From assembly GCF_008831285.2 (NCBI RefSeq), contig NC_045146.1, forward strand, positions 19,111,289-19,175,288: DNA of 64,000 nt, read 5' to 3'. Position numbers and translations under genes: made by a program. Source of the DNA: Nymphaea colorata (taxonomy: Eukaryota; Streptophyta; Magnoliopsida; Nymphaeales; Nymphaeaceae). This document shows, piece after piece, positions 56,730-64,000 of this stretch; position 1 is the stretch's first letter; every line of letters starts with the position of its first letter. The notes beneath the pieces were generated by a model. That model ran no database searches. It saw nothing but the letters and a program-made list of their open reading frames with translations, and had not been told where the DNA came from.

Positions 56730-56945
56730 CGTTTGATGGTGTTGGATCTTAGATCTACGGCTACACAAAAAAGTGTATTTTGAACGAGCTCAAACAAATT
56801 GAGGATCTCAGTAGCATAGATTTTAAATCCACGGTATATGTCAAAAAACATGGATTTAAGGTCAGATTTAAGATCCTTAAATCCATGGATCTTAGATCCA
56901 TGGTGAAAAAACACAACCTTATTTTTATTAGGTAGATCCAAGATT
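56730..56945. repeat. Dispersed 'ccatggatctaagatc' repeat, copy 1
   Basis: Rich in palindromic words such as AAATCCATGGATCTTAG and GGATCTTAGATC. It shares 'gatcctcaat/gaggatctcagtagcatgga..gtaaatc' type stretches with 60780-61110. Confidence 0.55.
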
Positions 56946-57379
56946 CTAGAATTGAGATGATTTTATTTTTTACTTTCTAAGGGTTCCGGGTCTCACCGCT
57001 TGTGCCAGAATCCAACCGATCTCCTTAACCCAAAACCAGCTAACGGAGATCGGGTCCATATCCAGTATCTTTCTTGCTGATGCTATTTCTACCATTATCT
57101 CCATTATCATGAAGTCAAAGTCAATATTTCGAGTTCTCCATAAGGTGGCTTTTCATGGTTCCTTTTTCTTTTTTCTTGCAGATAAGAACATGGAAAGGAG
57201 AAAACGATTAGATCCAGTCCGTATTTTTTCACATCGATATCTAGGTAGGCCCAGATCCAGATTTGGGATTTAATGACGGCAAACCCAGATCGTTACCAAT
57301 AATTCTTGCAGTTCTGCTGGTTTGCCTCACAGAACCATAATTGTGATGAGCCATGGTTGGCAAAAGCTTAGCCTTTCAG

Positions 57380-57560
57380 TGCAGAGAACTAAAAATTTTT
57401 CAAAAAAGGGCCGAATTATAATTTCAAAATTTTAACAGAAATCAAAACATAATTTTTCAAAATTTTATATAGGATAAATATATTTTTAAAAAAATTACAT
57501 GTAAATTTTAAAAAAAAATATGGGAAGGAGATGGTGGGTGCCAAGGCCCCTGCAGCCCCC
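57380..57560. repeat. Repeat related to 18405-18580, inverted
   Basis: AT-rich core 'aaattttatataggataaatat' and 'acatgtaaattttaaaaaaa' is the reverse complement of similar core sequence at 18480-18560, with a GC-rich end (CCAAGGCCCCTGCAG). Confidence 0.45.
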
Positions 57561-58068
57561 CTTGGCTCCAAGCTCGGCCAAATCGACATAATCTCGGCTA
57601 AGTGATCCGAGTTTGATCATCGTTGAATTGCTCAAAATCAAACTGAGGTGTAACAAGTTTAACAAGTATAAAGGAAAGTTCAAATCTGATAGGCTGACTA
57701 AAATTTACAAACGTAAGTCGTTAAAAAATATCGTGACAAGAGCATTAGCACAGTTCGCGGCGCAGCATGATTATGATATTTTAGTAACGATTCGTGATGT
57801 TTTCAGTTTTAAACATCATACAGCATCCGAATAATGTTCATTTGTTCGATGATTTTTTTGTTTTCGTTTTTGGTTTATGTTTTCAAATTTCAGATAATGT
57901 GCAATTGGAAGTCTGGAACACATATTTTCATTTTTAATTCATGTTAAAAGCACTTACGAGTTTCTTTTTTTATGCATATCCATGAAAGTATTTCACAAAA
58001 GTTTGTCGTTCCCGAAAGCATGTTTAATGGAAAAATTATTTTTGGAAAAAAAACAAAAGAAAAGATGA

Positions 58069-60779
<2,711 letters not shown>

Positions 60780-61110
60780 TAGATATCTAAGGTTGCTTTT
60801 GAAAGTCTCAGATCTTAAATCCGAGACTGCATAAAGAAGAAGTATGTTTTGGAAGATCCTCAATTTAAACAAACAAAAAGTCGTCAGTAGCATGGATTGT
60901 AAATCTATAGTACATGTTAAAAATGGGTTTCTGGTCTTAATTCTATGGATTTGAAATCCTTAGGATTTCAGATCACCATGGATCTCAAATATGCAATGAA
61001 ACAAACATGTTCTTAAATCCGTGGTTCCCCCTAAAAACATTTGATTTGATGTCTGATCTTAAATCCATGGATCTATGATCTTAAAGATCTCATATCACCA
61101 AATATTTGAG
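60780..61110. repeat. Dispersed 'ccatggatctaagatc' repeat, copy 2
   Basis: Shares TCAGTAGCATGGATTGTAAATC-like and 'cttaaatccatggatc' stretches with 56730-56945; internally repetitive. Confidence 0.55.
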
Positions 61111-61679
61111 GTCCTCAGTTTAACGAACGCAGGGCTAAGATTATGGCTAATTTTAGCCCGTGAACATAATAGAGACGGAAATTTACACCGCCCGCCTTCG
61201 ACGGGGGAATCCCTTCCTTCGCCATCAAACCTAATTTCTTGTGCGGTTGCGTCGTCTACTTGAGGGACGTCAGCCATTGAAGTGGTTTTCCCCATCCCCA
61301 ACTCAGGACAGCAAGGCTGGCCGCCTCCCCTGGCCTTCGAACAAGCTTGTGACAGCGAGATGCTTGACAGATTCAAATATCACGTCCCACACAGTGTTCA
61401 GCTCCGGAAGATGGCGCTGCACAATCAGACAAGGCCTGCCCGGACTTCCATTTCCAACGCTCCTTACTTTTCATCTCCAGAACTTCTGAGTACACTCTTT
61501 CCTTGCTTTTCACACCTTGCCAAGTTGGCTTCCAGATGTTTTCAGAGTCTTCATCGGTGTTGATCACCAACGAACCAGCCTGAATTGGCTTTTTTTATGA
61601 GCTGAGAGGGAATCCTACGGGTCGAGTAAGAGCCAAAACCCTCTTCCTTTCTCCCGAGGTTTGAACCTTAGGGATGTAT

Positions 61680-62190
61680 CATGCTGCACCTCAACTAGTG
61701 CATGTTAAATCTCTGGTTTCATTGAAAATGCTGCAAGCCAATTCAATTGCCAATTCACCTCAACTAGTGCATGTGATGTGAGCAAATTTTTTTTTATTTT
61801 CATTCTCTTTTATACAATATGGCATATGGATATTAGTTTTTTTTTTTGTCCCAACATAAGGTGATGCATTTACTGCTGTGTTTGATTCTCTTAGACGCTA
61901 TGCTCTATTTGGTTTCCAATATGCACTAGGAACTGTTTGATTTTCATGTTAATATCCTTCTTTTTTGTCCCAACATAAGGTGATACATGTTTGATTCCCA
62001 TAAACGCTATGCTCTATTTGATTTTGATGAACGCCATGCTTTAAGTAAATCTTGTTTGATTTACATCGAACGATTCTCATTTGCTTCTTATAAACGCCAC
62101 ACTCTACGTAAATTTTGTTTGATTCCAATAGATGCTATGCCTTTAGTTAAAAAAAAAAATGTTTTGATTCCCATACACGCTACGAGAAGA
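61680..62190. repeat. Nested degenerate direct repeats
   Basis: CACCTCAACTAGTGCATGT occurs near 61688 and 61756; GTCCCAACATAAGGTGAT near 61849 and 61967; and a looser unit 'gtttgattcccataaacgctatgctct' recurs at least five times from 61882 to 62190. No coding role seen. Confidence 0.6.
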
Positions 62191-62932
62191 AGAAGCGGCA
62201 TGAGTAATCTTTCTCGGCTTTTCTTCCCCGTCTCTCTCCGCTTAGCTCTATCTCGACCGACCATCACCAACGAACAGTTTGTTGAGGCGCTTTTTCTCAC
62301 CCTTTCGATGGGCCGACACAGAGAGGGAGCGCAGTCCTTTTCCTTCTTTCCGAAATCTATCTATCGCTTTCCATCTAAAAACCTACAGCTGCCCGCCTAA
62401 GGTTTCTCCCTTAAACCTTCGGCTATCTCTCCCTTTCTTTTTCAGTGGGGTTCCTTCTCTCCAATAACCCTCCGCAGTGCCCAGAGTTTCTCTCTTGAAA
62501 CTGTTGGCTGCCAAGGACTAGAAATCAAAACAGTCTTCCCCCCTAAATCCAAGCAAACTTCTGGCGAGCATCAAATCTGCCAGACAATGGCCACGGGCCC
62601 CCGCTTTTCCCGTCCAGAGCTGCGTCTGGAATGGTCACGGTGCACCTTCAACTAGGTTCCAGTTTGACCTCAACCTGATTTAACAGACCAATGGCTTAAG
62701 ATAACTGATTCGGAAAAAGAAGACGCAATATTTGATGCTGCAAAAATCTCAGGAAATGATTTGGAGCAATGATTTTCAATAGACGAAGAAAAAGGCATCA
62801 TATTTCGTTCCCGCAAATATGTACACAGCTCTTATCTACTTGATTCATGTATCTCCTACACTATTTGACTGGTTCACGTTCAGTGGCACTTCGAACTTCA
62901 GAAGCTCCTCAGCGTCCTGATGGTTGGGGATT
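62191..62932. other. Spacer and presumed 3'UTR of the RST-domain gene
   Basis: GC-richer CT-rich stretch at 62200-62480 (resembling a leader sequence) followed by sequence downstream of the stop at 62933. No coding exon was recognised. Confidence 0.3.
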
Positions 62933-64000
62933 TCAGCTTGTTCCAGAGTTGCTGGTGCAGACGCTTGAGCTGTTTGAAGAACTCTTTTGGGCTTTCACCT
63001 TCTGAAGAGCAGCCAAAAGTAGGGATGTCAACACCTTTCTTTTTTCTTTTTCTTTCTTATATGTGCATGTGTTTGCTTGCATGTGCGACTCCGTGTGTCT
63101 GTAAATATGTTGGCAAACAATCCAGCTGAAAACCCATTCGATTAACGAAGATGCAACCAAAGTTGTTGCCAACAAATTTGCAATCCAAAAAATGTGAACA
63201 GATGCTTAGGCTGATCGTGTACGCGTTTGCGTGCAGATGTGCTTTCTTGTGCATGTGTGCATCTCTATGCATATGTGTGCCATTACCTGCATGTGTTCGT
63301 GCAGGTGCGCGCGCAAGTTGTGAGAGGGAGAGAGAGTGCTCCACTCAAATCAAACAAAATCTAAATGCCCCAACAACCAGAACGATGATGACAGTCATGA
63401 TACACGAATATTTTAAAGAGTAAACTCACCTTAGATTGAGCAAATCTAATGGCTGCAACTATAGGTTTATCTCCTGCAACTTGTCTCAACTGCCTCACAA
63501 AATTGTCCCTCGTTATTTTCCCAGCCTATGCCCATGCAAAATCCAGAAAAAACTAATAAAGATAAACTTTAAACCAACTACAAAAAAGAACCAACGATAA
63601 CAGCATTACTGCCTAATTACCCGATATTCACCGTACAGCCTGCGGATTGTGCTAATGCTGGACGAAGGCAAAAGACTGGCAAGTACTGTGATCAACTGAG
63701 AGAATGGCATCCAAGATGAAGTAGGTCCCTTGGAAGGAACCAGCATCTTATTGAAGGCCTCACGAGATTGAACTTGAGCTGGTTGCTAATTATCAAGAGA
63801 AACAAAAACCAGAGCGCAACCGTCATGATTCACCCAGAGAAAGCATGACAAATAGTAAAATGAAAAACCCATCTAATCAGAAGCCGGAGCATTATGAGGA
63901 ACCCATAAAAAGAGGTCTTACCTTGAGAGCAGAAGCTTTCTGAATTCTGCCATGAAGGGCAGCAGTTGGGCGTCTTGATCTGCGTATGGAGCCCTTTTTC
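62933..64000 (-). CDS. RST-domain protein, C-terminal part (SRO/RCD1-like?)
   Basis: Minus strand; partial, 5' part lies beyond the window. Exons: 64000-63922 (enters with one leftover base), 63785-63621, 63525-63430, 63001-62933; all GT-AG, joined in phase, 135 residues visible, TGA at 62935-62933. First exon is basic (SIRRSRRPTAALHGR). Exons 2 and 3 give SSWMPFSQLITVLASLLP, IRRLYGEYRAGKITRDNFV and RQLRQVAGDKPIVAAI, the pattern of the RST domain (W-MPF, a KI-T-x-x-x-FV segment, LR-x-x-GD) that binds transcription factors. In SRO/RCD1 proteins RST is C-terminal, as here; in TAF4 it is more N-terminal. The last 20 residues are Ser-rich. No PARP-like domain is in view, so the SRO assignment is inference. 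Confidence 0.55.
63060..63340. other. Last intron of RST gene with TG/GCATGTG-rich repeat
   Basis: Dense TGTGCATGTG/GTGTGTGC-type words, for instance TATGTGCATGTGTTTGC and TTTCTTGTGCATGTGTGC, form a degenerate purine-pyrimidine repeat inside the intron; a short GA run follows at 63320-63335. Confidence 0.45.

Overview
This is a nuclear window from a flowering plant. Evidence: split genes with GT-AG and some GC-AG introns of 0.1-2.9 kb, plant-type protein families (ENY2, URI, an OSR1/FRAY-like STE20 kinase, DUF1645, an RST-domain protein), an L1-type plant LINE, hAT-type MITEs, and AT-rich intergenic DNA full of (TA)n(GA)n tracts. I cannot name the species. Nothing viral, plasmid-like or bacterial is seen, and I found no clearly new biological system. 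The main value is in gene structures that automated annotation tends to miss and in small mobile elements with readable ends.

Layout. 1-1.3 kb: unassigned DNA and a 193-bp tandem duplication. 1.3-4.3 kb (+): ENY2 (112 aa), whose start codon appears to be split by an intron. 5.8-8.95 kb (+): a decayed LINE with RT, zf-RVT and RNase H-like parts. 9.6-14.65 kb (-): the prefoldin-like gene URI (368 aa, 10 exons), with two introns that need GC donors. 14.65-26 kb: gene-free, repeat-rich DNA (tRNA-headed SINE-like repeat, 98-bp tandem repeat, foldback elements, microsatellites). 26.2-27.1 kb (-): intronless, GC-rich DUF1645 gene. 27.7-28.0 kb: foldback element. 28.66-28.75 kb: two U2-snRNA-5'-end-like pieces. 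31.8-46.5 kb (-), with a likely 5'UTR exon near 49 kb: a 20-coding-exon STE20/OSR1-like kinase (697 aa) carrying several transposons in its introns. 49.3-62.9 kb: repeat-rich, gene-free DNA with an inverted pair of 400-460-bp MITEs and related repeat families. 62.9-64 kb (-): the last four exons of a gene with an RST-like domain, continuing past the window.

How the genes relate. They are independent nuclear loci, not an operon. ENY2 (SAGA deubiquitinase and TREX-2 mRNA export) and URI (RNA polymerase assembly with R2TP/prefoldin-like partners) are both general transcription genes and are convergent, with the LINE between them. The kinase and DUF1645 gene are plausible signalling or stress-response genes. 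All exon coordinates were derived by hand from reading frame, splice dinucleotides and family conservation. Coding exons of ENY2, URI and the kinase join with continuous phase; UTR limits are approximate.
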